Source: Plotosus lineatus (taxonomy: Eukaryota > Chordata > Actinopteri > Siluriformes > Plotosidae). From it: a stretch of DNA of 64,000 nucleotides. Positions 1 through 10,645 of this stretch are shown here, one piece after another. A program made the position numbers and the translations under genes. Location: assembly GCA_024760905.1 (NCBI GenBank), contig CM045750.1:14859419-14923418 (forward strand). Reading direction: 5' to 3'. A model generated the notes under the pieces. That model made no database searches. It saw only the letters and a program-made list of their open reading frames with translations, and had not been told where the DNA came from. Within the stretch, counting starts at the first letter, position 1. The number at the start of each line of letters is the position of its first letter.

Positions 1-43
<43 letters not shown>
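1..43. repeat. (CA)n microsatellite at window edge
   Basis: Pure CA dinucleotide repeat truncated by the window start. A (G)n run follows at about 139-157 and a second (CA)n at 393-440. These arrays give rise to spurious reading frames. Confidence 0.95.
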
Positions 44-46
<3 letters not shown>

Positions 47-391
47 ACCATTGACACAAAGTGTCAGCACCAAAGTGCAATTTGGAACAGCCATTGAGCC
101 CACCTTGAATGTGCTAGACTGTGGGTGGAGACTAGCTGTTGGGGGGGGGGGGGGGGGATTTGTATGTAGTCTGAATCCTTTGTTTGATTGTACCCCAAGC
201 TATGTGTTTTTAGTTCATGTATGTGTTTTACATCTCTGTATTTTTCCACTTTACACTAACATGTTATTTTGCACGTATACACGGGCATAACTCATTCACA
301 CCAAGGACACCGATGCTCCCCTTTACCCCTGCAGTCCCTTTTGTAACAAGCTTGTTCCTGGTCTTCACACACTCCCGTGGCAGGAAGCTAT

Positions 392-442
<51 letters not shown>

Positions 443-659
443 TCCTTGCCTATAAATACCATTTCTATCCTGACTGTGATTCTTCAGAAGGCTTGAACGT
501 CTTTGAGTTACATCGCTCGACTCTCCATTATTGAAGCCTCTCCTGAGCTCAGTAAAAGAAAATCTGGATTCAGGGCACAGCACAGAGAAAGGAAATCCGA
601 ACACCACCGGTCCCCAACAGAAACCCCCTTCCAGGGACTTGTGTCTCCAAATTGATCCG

Positions 660-888
660 ACTGCTCAAGCATGGACTCCGCAAGACCCCCTCTGGCTGTG
701 TTGTGATACCTGGCACTATAGTTTACAGCATATCCACTAATTCCTCTAAATTGCAAAGTAGGGTCTCAATGATTTGGACTTGGTTGACCAGGACATCCAC
801 GAAAAAGTGGCTTTGGAGGACAATTTTCATTAAATTTCATTTCATCCCTGAACATTTTTTGCAGTATAGCAGGGTGCATAATCTTTAA
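660..888. mobile_element. decayed Tc1/mariner-like fragment
   Basis: The stretch resembles a common fish Tc1-type repeat: a 'GGCACTATAG...' block, a block around 'GGACTTGGTTGACCAGGACATCC', and 'GCAGTATAGCAGGGTGCATAATC'-like text near 865. I recognise it by general similarity to that repeat. No terminal inverted repeats and no open transposase frame are visible, so this is an old fragment. Confidence 0.4.
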
Positions 889-2092
889 TCGTTCTTTTTT
901 TTTTTTTTCTCCATTCACTTGTTCACCTGTCTATACGTAATTCATATGATCAAGTCTCGCGAGCACTAGCAAATAAAGCAAACTAGTGAGGCGTGGCTTA
1001 TAATCAAGCACCTATTTTATAAATAAATCCCGAATTCTCCTGGAAATAAAGGGAAAATTTACGAGGGAAATGATGTCACCGAGTGGCGAATGACATCAAA
1101 TTAAGGGCAGACAAGGGACAAACGGGAAAAATAATGGGAAAACTAGAAAAGAATGGAAATTAAAGAAGGAAAGACTAGCAATTAACAGGCCTTAAATTAC
1201 GAGTATATAAGCAGGTGAAGTCAAAACAGTCTTTAACAGACAGACTGGCAGACAGACTGACTCAGGGACGGTAGGATGTTTGACTGACTGCTGTAACTGA
1301 CTTCTTTCTTCCAACTTATCTGTTTGAATTTTTTTTTTGAATGAAAGAATACCTGCCTCTTCTCATCTGTTGTGGTAAGTTTCTTGATTTTATTAAGCCT
1401 AAAGTATTATTTGAGATAATTGACCAAGTACCAATAAGACCAATGATGAAATATAGCGTGGCCTTCTTTCAACAGGCATATGTCCAACTTGGGAAAAGTT
1501 TTTTTCCGACACAAAGCTCAAAGCATGAAGAACAGCAGCGGAGACTGAGATGAGGGGGACGACTGGGTGTGGGGGTGTGGGGTGGGGGGAGTGGGGGCGC
1601 TCCAAAAGGATCAAGTGAGTCAAATCTATTTCTACTTTGCCATAACATAACATAACATAGACTATCTAGTCTTTCTGCAGAGGGCTCATATGCTAAATAC
1701 CAAACTTCTACGTATGTTTTTATGCTTATCATTCCTTTAGAAAGTGCATGCTATACTCATGATATTTTTTAGTAGACTCGAGATTGTCATTCCGTGATTA
1801 TGACAAAGGAGTTTATTACAACACTACCACTTAGTGGTAATCACTTGCGCTCAAGGCGGGCTGTGGTGGTGACCGTAAAGAAGCCCATTCCACTCCATTT
1901 ATGTTGTAAATAGGAAAAGGGATAGATATGTAGATTTCCACCTGCTGTCTGGTTAATTTCTTAGGACTACATTTAATGTGTTTAATTGGAATTACTCTCT
2001 CCTGTGACTACACAGGGCTAACTGTGAAGGCTCCTGAAGGGAACGTTCCAAAGGGTGAAACAGAGCTTTAAGGTTCTTTATGTTTATGAGTA
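889..2092. other. mostly unassigned, possible LTR-like promoter at about 1200
   Basis: No convincing coding sequence. A T-run lies at 895-909. At 1202-1212 there is a TATA-like GTATATAAGC, followed by a purine/pyrimidine-alternating block rich in CAGACTG repeats (1232-1262) and a GTAAGT-type donor at about 1375. This arrangement could be the core promoter of a degenerate solo LTR or an unrelated promoter; no LTR ends or duplicated flanks were found. A G-rich tract lies at 1555-1600. Confidence 0.25.
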
Positions 2093-2093
2093 G

Positions 2094-2638
2094 AGATTGA
2101 GTGACGCCACCAATGCAGCCATGAGGTGGGAGGGGCACACTAACCAGTGTCTCTCCTCCTCATGCCGGTCCCAAGCCCGGAGAAATGCAAAGGGTTGTGT
2201 CAGGAAGGGCATCCGACGTAAAACCAATGCCAAACATTTATGATGCAAATCAGAAGTACTACCCCCATACCGGATCGGTCGAGGCCCGGGTTAACAACGA
2301 CCGCCATCAGTGCTGTCAATCAACAGGGTGCTGATGGAAATTGGACTACTGTTGGTCGAAGACGTCGAAGAAGGAGAGGTGGGAGGCGTGTCCGTAGGCA
2401 GAGAGAGAAAAGGAAAGGCATGAGTCTAGGACTGAGAGTGGGGACTTTGAATGTTGGAACTATGCAAAGAAAAGGTAGAGAGCTCGCTGACATGATGCAG
2501 AGGAGGAAGGTGGACATACTGTGAAAAGAAGATGCGGAGGACAGGGTGAGGTGGAGGCGGATGATTTGCTGTGGCGACCCCTGAAGGGAGCAGCCGAAAG
2601 TAAAAGAAGAAGAAGAAGATTGAGTGAAGCCACCATTG
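2094..2638 (+). mobile_element. internally deleted RTE-type LINE with target-site duplications
   Basis: The insertion (about 2116-2616) carries the 5'UTR of an RTE LINE (block GTCAGGAAGGGCATCCGACG at about 2200). It then has the start of the open reading frame: an Arg-rich linker, then LRVGTLNVGTM, the first motif of the apurinic endonuclease domain, at about 2430-2470. At about 2520 it jumps directly to the far 3' end, matching the last codons and tail of the RTE copies at 4480-4560 and 24830-24915. The RT domain is absent. It is flanked by roughly 22-bp imperfect direct repeats (AGATTGAGTGACGCCACC at 2094 and AGATTGAGTGAAGCCACC at 2617), so it was retroposed as a short RNA or deleted afterwards. 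The 3' tail is (AAG)n-like. Confidence 0.8.
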
Positions 2639-2759
2639 ATATCATTCCACAAATGTTATTACAACGGGCACATGACCTGACAACTGCACTTCCTGTATGT
2701 TCTCCAAGGCACTTACTATATACTCTCTACTAATGTGCACTGCACAGCGCACATACCAG

Positions 2760-3270
2760 CCAGGGTGGGCCAGCTGAGTGTACAGTAGGCCTTTCACCAT
2801 TCGCGGTTCAGCGCTCGTGCCCCCGCATACTCGCGGCTTGGCAACAAACCTGGAAGTAATTGGCACGTGATTCAAATCTAGCCAATGGCTGAGAGCTTTT
2901 TTTTCTTCTTCTGCTGACTGGTTGCAGATGATGTGTACACCTCTTTTTTTCCTTCTTCGTGCACAAGTTATCAACATGACTGCTTGAATTGTGAAGTACA
3001 TTTTTTTAGTGTTTTTAATTATTATTGAAGCCCTATGATGTCACTCAAACGGCCTGCATCTTCTCTAGCTTCTGCACTTTTTTTGGTACATTTTCTGTAC
3101 AAAATTAAAAAGTTTTTACTTAATCATTACTACATTTTACTGCATTATTATTATACTTCCGGATTAGCGGCAAACCCTGAAGTTACTGGGACGCGATTCA
3201 AATTTAGCCAATGGCTGAGAGTTTCTTATTTCATGTCTTACATGTATATTTTGCTTGAAGCAACAAGAAA
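2760..3270 (+). mobile_element. Tigger/pogo-like DNA transposon relic
   Basis: Starts near TACAGTAGGCCTTTCACC and contains text similar to Tigger termini (ATTCGCGGTTCAGC at about 2799). A duplicated block containing AGCCAATGGCTGAGAG occurs at about 2880 and 3208. A short frame at 3038 begins MSLKRPASS, resembling the N terminus of Tigger transposases, but it degenerates after about 10 residues. No intact 3' terminus was found. Confidence 0.35.
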
Positions 3271-3299
3271 TACCTAACAAGACATATTTAGTTAATAAG

Positions 3300-4152
3300 T
3301 GTAAGAGTGATGTTATATGATTATAATTCTATAACAATCATGTGTGGCTAAAGTGTTGTCAAGTGTACAAATGTGAAAATGACCTGAACTGAAGAAAGAA
3401 GAGAAATTTATTAAACAAATTGGACATTGCAAATCCATCAGCCTGATCCAAGGGAATAACAAGGAGCACATCAGAGGGGGAAGAGTCAAATTCCGTGGAG
3501 GAAGTAGGAGAATAGTCTGTGGATGAATCAGGCCAATTCATGGGCATCCCAATTCAGTGAGAGGTGGTGGAGAAGGTGCTGGAGAAGAGTAGTCAAGGAA
3601 GCCAAAGGAATGAAAGCTGACCCTGAAGGAGAAAAAGCAGTGAAATAGCCATCAGAGGTAAGGCAATCAGTCTGGCAGGACTAGTCACTGGTCTCTGAGT
3701 GAGACTAGGTGGCCTGTTCATGGGTAATGGTGGAGGTGGAGACTGAAATTGGGCAGCTGCCAGGAAGTGCAGGAAATACAGGAGGTCAGGAGATAGAATC
3801 GATGACTGAGGTGGATGATGGCGTTGTATGACTCTTCGTCTCCTCCTAAAAAGCTTGTGACAGACTGACTGGGCGAAAGAAAAGAGACAAAGAAGTTGGT
3901 ACTGTATATAAGTTGCATGTTCTGTGAATATCCAGTGACACTGCCTTGAGCAGCCTTTCAAACAATGGTGATATGAAACCCGCTTGGCTGTACACAGTGA
4001 CATTGTTATTTCAGCATTTTCCAGTTCATGGCAGGCCCAGACTTTGATGATTCAAGGGTTGTTCTGGACCATTTTACTCACAGCTAAAAGTGACAATTTG
4101 GGTCCTGGAAAAAATCTTTGCAAAATGGTTAAACATCATGATAATGTGGAAC
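3300..4152. other. unclassified, repeat-like, no intact gene
   Basis: Purine-rich sequence with interrupted frames on both strands; a minus-strand frame of 136 codons (3593-4003) has low-complexity Pro/Leu composition and no recognised domain. It may be an eroded transposon body flanking the RTE fragment that follows. Confidence 0.25.
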
Positions 4153-4579
4153 CATGGATGAATACTTGGACTACTGTACTCCTAAGGACAGGAGGCAGAG
4201 CTGGAGGTAGCGGAGATGAAAATGTTGAGGTTCTCTTTTGGAGTAAGGAGGATGGATAGGATCAGGAATGAGGATATCAGAGGGACAGCACATGTAAGAT
4301 GTTTTGGAGACAAAGTCAGAGAGGCTAGATTGAGATGGTTTGGACATGTACGGAGGAGGGATAGTGAGTATATTGGTAGTAGGATGCTGAGGTTGGAACT
4401 ACCAGGCAGAAGGCCTAGAGGAAGACCAAAGAGACGATTTATGGATGTGGTGAAGGACATGAAGGTAGTTAGCGTAAGAGAAGAAGATGCAGAGGACAGG
4501 GTGAGATGGAGGCAGATGATTCGCTGTGGCGCCCCCTGAAGGGAACAGCCGAAAGGAAAAGAAGAAGATGTATGAATAC
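4153..4579 (+). mobile_element. 5'-truncated RTE LINE 3' fragment
   Basis: Encodes the C-terminal end of an RTE-type polyprotein. From 4216 it reads MKMLRFSFGVRRMDRIRNE, then RLRWFGHVRRRDS and GRRPRGRPKRRFMD, ending in RWRQMIRCGAP before a stop. A deletion in VKDMKVV removes one residue relative to the copy at 24222, and the upstream portion is frameshifted. The 3'UTR carries the diagnostic GCCGAAAGGAAAAGAAGAAG tail. It appears flanked by an 11-bp direct repeat ATGAATACTTG (left at about 4153, right at about 4571). Non-functional. Confidence 0.8.
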
Positions 4580-4757
4580 TTGAATAGATGATCTTGGAAG
4601 CTGTAGGTGTTCAGTAATGGATCCAAGAGACAACACTCCTCATCTTCAACACTCTTTCTCCAAATATCTTCACCGGGCTTATTGGACTTTCCCATTATAC
4701 TGTGTGTTGTTCAATCCAGTGAGTGCAAACTCATTGCATGTTAACACAGAACAGGCT

Positions 4758-4876
4758 TGTTCTTCTTCTTTTCCTTTGGGCTGTTCCCTTCAGCCTCTCA
4801 CCATAGACAGTGAGAGACATGGCCCGCCTTTGATAACCCAGTTAGCTGCACTGGGGGGACAGTGACAACCCTGTGG
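4758..4876 (-). mobile_element. SINE A fragment with RTE tail
   Basis: Minus-strand fragment holding the (CTT)n-like RTE 3' tail joined directly to the middle of SINE A (ATAGACAGTGAGAGACATGG block). The tRNA head and the RTE 5'UTR module are missing, so it is internally deleted. Confidence 0.7.
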
Positions 4877-5294
4877 TTGTTGTTGTATATCTTTGTATAT
4901 TTCTGTGTCTTATTTCCATGTGGACTTTTGTATTCTCCTGTTTTTAATCTCCCTTTTAATCTGCTGAGTAACAAATTGGGACTGAGGGCTTACCTTGGCT
5001 CACTTCTCTCGATGTGAACAGTCTGTACTTCCTTAAGCCGGACGTAGTCGGTGCTGTAAAGCCCCTGTGCCTGAAATCCTACTCTATTATCCAGAAATAT
5101 CAGCATGACCCTGTTTAACAAAACAGTTTAACAAAAATAAAGAACGCTTTCCAGTGAAAAGAGATTTCTTTGAGATCGTCTGCACGATTTTCAAAGCTGA
5201 CAGGACAACAAGAACCAACTATTTTAACACAGAAATAACAAGAATCCACACCACACACCGACCACCTTCCAACGGTTTTGTTATGACTGGAAGT

Positions 5295-5515
5295 TAGGCC
5301 ATTTAGCTACGTTTACATTTGGTAGCATTTGGCAGACGCTCTTCTCCAGATATGCTTACATTTATCATTTTTTAATACAACTGAGCAATTGCTGGTTCAG
5401 GGCGTTTGCTCGAGGGAAGAAAAGTGGAGATAGCACAAATTGAACCGCTGACCTTCGGATCAGTATCTCTTCGCCTTCCACTGCCCCACGAGAGAAGCCA
5501 CTACTGCCCCATTCA
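5295..5515 (-). mobile_element. V-SINE copy
   Basis: Minus orientation. Contains the conserved 3' block of fish V-SINEs (GCATTTGGCAGACGCTCTTC at about 5325) and the head-derived text TTGAACCGCTGACCTTCGGATCA near 5440, which is the reverse complement of a tRNA-like B-box region. Classification follows family resemblance to DANA/HAmo-type V-SINEs. Confidence 0.7.
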
Positions 5516-5556
5516 AGAGGGGCAGCGCACAGTCATCAGTATTTATTATAAGATTA

Positions 5557-6177
5557 TTCTACACCAGGGGTCGAGAACCTGTGGCTCGCGAGCCAGATGT
5601 GGCTGTTTTCATGACTGTATCTGGCTCTCAGATAAATCAGGTGGCCTTTCTTAACAGAATAATGAATACATAATTTCACTGTCATTTAAATAAAAATACA
5701 AAAAAAAGCCATCAAATAAAACCCTCGCATTTAAATCTATACATCTATATTCAATGCCACGTCACTGTGGCGCGCAGCGGAGAGCCAATCCTTTCTGTCC
5801 GCCAGTGTGTGGGCAGGTCCGATACCTTGAAACTCAAATTTTATTGGATTATAAGAACAGCCACAGACTGTGCGTGTTGTTTTTGAGTAAAGAGATAAAT
5901 TTCCCTTGTTTTTGATCAGCTCATTTGCACGAAGCCAAGCATAGCTGGCAAGCAAACACAAATGGACAGACATGGAAAAACTTCAACCCACAGACCAGCT
6001 GATTGCCAAAACTTGGGACGCGCTTCCTGTCACATAAACACTGCAGCGAAACCATGCAGCACCAGAAGGCGCATTAATAAATAACTTCATTATGACAATG
6101 CAATTTAAAATAAATTCAGTCTTATTATACTCTCAAATTGTTGGTCTTCTTTTTCAATTTAGTTGTATTCAGTATTA

Positions 6178-6246
<69 letters not shown>

Positions 6247-6863
6247 GGGAGTCCTCAGTTTACACTGGTCCCGACTTACACTGTTTCGTGGTTACAAACG
6301 CGCCCCCATAAAAATATTAAAAATAATATTACGCGTCATTAGTCTTTCGCGGTTACATAAACAAACGCGAGCTAGTTTTGGGCACGCAAGGCGGAAAAAT
6401 ACGCTGTGTTGTGGGCCAAGGAAGATTGCGTCGCTTCCCTTCACTCAGTCTCGGTACTGTAATATTACGCGTCATTACGTCTTACGTGGTTACGTAAACA
6501 AATGTGAACTAGTTTTGGGCGCGTGAGATGTAGCAAGTGTTGGCAACTTTTGAGGCTCAGGATCCCAACTTGGAAAGGTTCACTAGGGTTTCCAGAGGCA
6601 TCATGGATTGTCCCTCCCTTACTGTATTTTTTGTATATTGTCCGTCTCTCCCTCCCTTACTGTATTTCATTCTTGTTGTAAGGAATTGTTTTCTCTTTTT
6701 AAATACTTTTTTATGTCATTAACTGTTACATTTTATTATAGCACTGTATGTATAGTACTTTTCAGTATATTTTATGTTATGTTCCGACTTATACTGAAAT
6801 TCGGGTTACATCGCATCTTAAAAACGAATTAGCGTCGTAAACCGAGGACTCCCTGTGTATATA

Positions 6864-6907
<44 letters not shown>

Positions 6908-6987
6908 TCTCAGGTGATTAGATTTTAAAGTATGTCTTTTTTTCTTTTCTTTCATAGTCAAAAAGTTTCCCGACCTCTGTTCTACAC
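5557..6987 (+). mobile_element. hAT-type DNA transposon with 8-bp target-site duplication
   Basis: The element proper is 5565-6979. Its terminal inverted repeats begin CAGGGGTCGAGAAC and, from the other side, CAGAGGTCGGGAAAC. It is flanked by a perfect 8-bp duplication TTCTACAC (5557-5564 and 6980-6987), the hAT hallmark. No hAT transposase frame remains, so it is non-autonomous. It is split by (TA)n/(TG)n repeats and by a second transposon at 6245-6855. Orientation is arbitrary. Confidence 0.85.
6245..6855. mobile_element. Tigger-like MITE nested in hAT
   Basis: Both ends carry the inverted repeat CAGGGAGTCCTC(A/G)GTTTAC. The left end follows a TA dinucleotide; the right flank is TG-TA. It is embedded in TA-rich microsatellites at 6176-6244 and 6856-6904, which suggests insertion into, or seeding of, (TA)n. 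No coding capacity. Confidence 0.7.
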
Positions 6988-7158
6988 ATTACTGACCCAA
7001 ATGAAGTTAGCCAATAGAATATAGTGATGCATCTAGCTGCACACTAAAATGCATTCTCATTGGCTGATTCTGCAAGCCTGCGGGTGCGCAGACTGAATAA
7101 ATGCAAGACAGTAGCTCACCTCCACTTCTGCCTATTTCCCAGGTCTGTAGGTTTAGAC

Positions 7159-7905
7159 CAGTGGTCCCCAAACTACGGCCCTTGTGCCGTATATGGCCTG
7201 CCTCCACATTTCGCCCGGCCCCCTGAACAATACCAGAGACGCATTATGATTTTTTTTCAGTCTGGCCACGTGATCAAGACGAATATACACATAGAATGTG
7301 ACATTCTATTCCAGCCTTCTGTAGTCTGTGCCCCTATCTGAACCCCTTCCCCAGAAAAAAAAATCCTCAACTCACCCCTGTCAAATGGATCGGAATAATG
7401 GCGAAAAGGTTCAGTATGAGAAAAATTGGTTCAGAATGCAGGGTATTTAACCTGCACTGGACAAATGATTTTTTTTTTTTGTTCAATGCAAAGAAAAGGC
7501 TGTTTGTCTCATCTGTCACGAGATGGCGGCGGTATTCAAAGAAAACAATCTTCGCCGACACTATAAATCACATCACAAAGACCAGGCCAAATGTGAGCAG
7601 ACAAACTTTCAAAGCTAGAACGTGGATGGTTAGTTCAGTAGAATACATTTGTACGCCAGGCTCAGCCGACCAGTCATCCATTCGGGCGGCTTTTGGGTTG
7701 CTCAACTGATAGTAAGGAGCGGTAAACTTTTCACTGATGGAGATTTTGTCAAGAAATGTTTGAATGCTGTCGTGGAGGAGGTGTGTCCCGAGAAGAAAGA
7801 TGCCTTTAATGCCGTGAGTCTGTCGGTGAGGACAATCACCAGACGAATTCAAGCTGAACTTTTACCTGTTAAGATTGTGCACTGCCCAACAGAAAGCTAA
7901 TGTTC
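7159..7905 (+). pseudogene. hAT transposase relic with BED zinc finger
   Basis: Starts with a hAT-like terminus CAGTGGTCCCCAAAC. A frame from 7398 reads MAKRFSMRK then CRVFNLHWTNDFFF. A frameshift moves into VCLICHEMAAVFKENNLRRH (about 7503-7560), a BED-type zinc finger with its CxxC and His residues visible. A third frame (about 7710-7860) carries FTDGDFVKKCLNAV, VCPEKKDAF and VSLSVRTITRRI, which matches the region after the BED finger in ZBED/GTF2IRD2-type hAT transposases. The catalytic core and 3' terminus are absent or unrecognisable. Inactive. Confidence 0.75.
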
Positions 7906-8041
7906 CATGGACTCTTTTCTGTGTAGAACCCTGAGAGGGTTATTAATATTTGGTTATGTGTGGCTTTCTGAAAAACATTAAATGTTTACGTTTAGGCACC
8001 CCAGCGATCGTCACACTTTTTCTGTTACAAACTGACCCCAC

Positions 8042-8380
8042 GCTGCACAGTGATGTCGTGGTTAGCATGTTCACCTCACAATAAGAAGTTCCTGGGATCG
8101 AGTTCCTGGCCCAGGTGTTTCTATAGAGACTTTACATTTGCATAGGTTTCCTCTGGGTCCTCCAGTTTCCTCCCACAGTCCAAAACAAAGTCCATTATGC
8201 TAATATGAATTTCAAAATTACGTCTGGGTATGGATGTGTTTGTGTGTGTTGGCTCTGCGATGGTCTGGCAAGCAGTTTAGGGTGCACCTTGCTTCTCCCC
8301 TTCTCCTAGTGCCGGCTGATCTAAGCTTCAGCTTCTCTACAGCCCTTATAGGTGCAAGAGCAAATGAGTGAGAAGAGTGC
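8042..8380 (+). mobile_element. SINE B copy
   Basis: tRNA-like head (GTGATGTCGTGGTTAGCATG), the shared middle (TTTCCTCCCACAGTCC at about 8168), and a degenerate tail ending near GAAGAGTGCTTGAG. Confidence 0.75.
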
Positions 8381-8480
8381 TTGAGTGGTTTGTGTGAAAT
8401 ATTTCTCTCATACTCCAGTCAACTCCGTGACTGATGGAGAATGATGCATGTTATCACCAGACAATTTGCCTGTCTGTTTT

Positions 8481-8600
8481 TCATCACTGTGATGTCCTGG
8501 CGAGCTGTCCAGGGTGTACCCCGCCCTCGCTCTGAGTCAGCTGAGATGGGCGTCAACTTCCCGGCGAAGAAAACGTTGAGAAAATGAATAGACTGGATGG
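8481..8600 (+). mobile_element. SINE B tail fragment
   Basis: Contains CCTGGCGAGCTGTCCAGGG and GCTGAGATGGGCG, ending in AAAATGAATAG. The tRNA head is missing. Confidence 0.6.
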
Positions 8601-8890
8601 ACGCTTCACTTCAGTGTAATATGTAAATGGAAATTTGTCTCATGCCGTCTGTCACTTTCCATGTCTGCAGTGCAGGAATTTTGCAATCTATCCCACTGCA
8701 GGGAAGACAGTAATCATATGCCAGACTTTCGCTCCTCATTCTCAAACACTAAAATAGGTTCTGTTATTTATCAGCCCACACATCAACCACAGCGGAGCCC
8801 GGTGAAGAAATTTAACTCGACTAGAAACAGTTAAGAGTTAGTACATGCTGGAGTGTGTGCGCTTTGATTTGTTTTCAATTTCTTGAGATA
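8601..8890. other. non-repetitive block, candidate conserved noncoding element
   Basis: I recognise no repeat in 8601-8840. The composition is balanced and there is no coding frame. It could be regulatory sequence, but this is not demonstrable from one sequence. Confidence 0.25.
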
Positions 8891-8898
8891 ATTGAGTG

Positions 8899-9409
8899 TA
8901 ATACCCCCATTTCACCAGAGCACGGCAGACTTACCGAAGCAAAAATGTTGTCATTCACAAACGTTCCGCAATTATGCCCTCATCTTCCGTGTCATTCCTT
9001 GTCATTCCGTAGCTATTCCTCAAGTCGTCCTCCACTTCCGTATGCTTCCGGCAGGCCAAAATATTCCGTGAGTGTTCCGTGTGGTCACTTTGGCGTACTT
9101 TGCCGTGCCTGTTCCGCACATGCTGTGAACGTTCTGAGAGTGTAAGAATTTCCACTTTTCCGGAGGATTTTCGCCCATTTTCCGTGTAAAATGCCGAAGC
9201 TCTTCTGTAGACTGCTTTCCGCGCCTTTCCGCTACGCGATCATTCGCATGCAATAGTCTAGTGAAATGGGGGGGTATAAGAATTTCCAATTTTCCGTAGG
9301 ATTTGCACCCGTTTTCCATGTAAAAATGCCGAAGCTCTTCCGTAGATTGCGTTCCGCGCCTTTCTGCTACGAGCCTTGCATGCCGTAGTCCAGTGAAATG
9401 GGGGTATAA
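8899..9409. mobile_element. MITE with TAA duplication and duplicated 3' unit
   Basis: Terminal inverted repeat TACCCCCATTTCAC at 8902 and its reverse complement ending at 9406, both flanked by TAA. A 3-bp TWA-type duplication suggests the PIF/Harbinger group. The right third consists of two roughly 134-bp tandem copies (about 9143-9276 and 9277-9406), each starting near AAGAATTTCC and ending with the terminal repeat. The interior is dense in TTCCG(T) motifs. Confidence 0.7.
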
Positions 9410-9491
9410 GTTACACAGTAAGCAATCATGTGTAGAGTGATGATAAGAATGAAATGAGGACAGAAATACTTGAAGCTGACTAATCACTGGT

Positions 9492-9866
9492 GCAGTAGTG
9501 GCCTGGTAGTAAAGGTGCTGGATCACTGATCCTAAGGTTGGGGGTTCAAGCCCCACTCTCAACGGGTTGTCACTGTCCCCCACAGTGCAGCTAACTGGGT
9601 TATCAAAGGCCGGCCATGTCTCTCACTGTCTATGGTGTGAGGTTCGTGTAAAAGAAACATTGCTGACTTTTGACAAGCGTAGGCTGCAAAGCCGTCAGCA
9701 TGTTTCTGCCCTGCGATGGCTATCCAGGGTGTCCTTTGTCGTTGCCCACGCAAGCACGGGGAGAACATGCGAACTCCACACAGAAACACCCGAGATTGGA
9801 ATTTCTACCCAGGACCTTCTGGCTGTGAGGTAGACATGCTAACCACTACACCACCGTGCCACCCTA
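9492..9866 (+). mobile_element. SINE A joined to inverted SINE B head
   Basis: From 9492 to about 9725 it is SINE A in plus orientation, with B-box-like GGGGGTTCAAGCCCC at about 9540. From about 9728 to 9866 the sequence is the head of SINE B in minus orientation, ending CCACCGTGCCACCC. The join gives an unusual head-to-head composite. Confidence 0.75.
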
Positions 9867-9966
9867 GAAATAATCAGCTGTTTGATATTAAGAAAATCAA
9901 TACCTGAATAAAAAAAACAGACAAAGTTAAAACGTTCATCAAGGAACATAAATGTTATGAAGCAAT

Positions 9967-10318
9967 GAGAATAGGTCAAGAACGGCATGGTGGCGTAGTG
10001 GTTAGGTCCTGGGTTTGGTTCCCAGCTCGGGCGTTTCTGTGTGGAGTTTGAACGTTCTCCCTGTGTCGTGCACGGGTTTCCTTCGGGTACTCAAGTTTCC
10101 TCCGACAGTCCAAAAACATGCAGAGTACGTTAATCGTCTGTTCCAAAATCTCCCCTAGGTGTGAATGACTGTGTGAGTGCTGGTGCTGCAATGGCCTGGC
10201 GAGCTCGCCAGGATATATGCCGTCTGTTCCCGGAGTTGGCTGAGATGGGCGCCAGCCTTCCCGTGACGCTAATTCTGATTGAGCAGTTCAGAAAATGAAT
10301 GAATGAGAATAAGTCATG
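9967..10318 (+). mobile_element. SINE B, nearly complete, with target-site duplication
   Basis: Runs from GGCATGGTGGCGTAGTGGTT (9983) through the CGAGC...AGATGGGCGCCAGCC tail to AAAATGAATGAAT. Flanked by GAGAATAGGTCA and GAGAATAAGTCA, an imperfect duplication showing retroposition. Confidence 0.8.
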
Positions 10319-10577
10319 TGACCCAATGAGTCAAGATTCATTATCACATCCATGGAGTTTCTCTTCCCTGATGGCATGGATATAAAATGGAGCTAAAATA
10401 CTCAAAAAGTTGTTCTTGGCACATGAGGAATCTCTCATGAACTGGCATCATGGAGTCCTGATTTCATCCTTAGTGACTATGTTTGGGATGAGCTGGGGTG
10501 GGCTTTACACATGGGTTCGACTCTTCCAGCTTTCACTTGAAATCTCATTAAAAAAAAAAAAAAGTAATATATAAATA

Positions 10578-10579
10578 CA

Positions 10580-10634
<55 letters not shown>
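10578..10634. repeat. (TA)n microsatellite
   Basis: About 57 bp of TA repeats directly preceding a minus-strand SINE B. Confidence 0.9.
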
Positions 10635-10639
<5 letters not shown>

Positions 10640-10645
10640 TCAAAG

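Noticed and set aside
3593..4003. 136-codon minus frame with Pro-rich text
   Set aside because: Low complexity, no domain, no splice or start signals; left as unclassified repeat-like sequence.
7159..8000. hAT right end with duplication GTTTAGAC/GTTTAGGC
   Set aside because: A near match lies at 7989, but the sequence before it lacks a hAT terminus, so I did not accept it as the boundary.
9020..9583. 187-codon minus frame
   Set aside because: Spans a MITE with a tandem duplication and a SINE; duplicated peptide blocks come from the MITE repeat.
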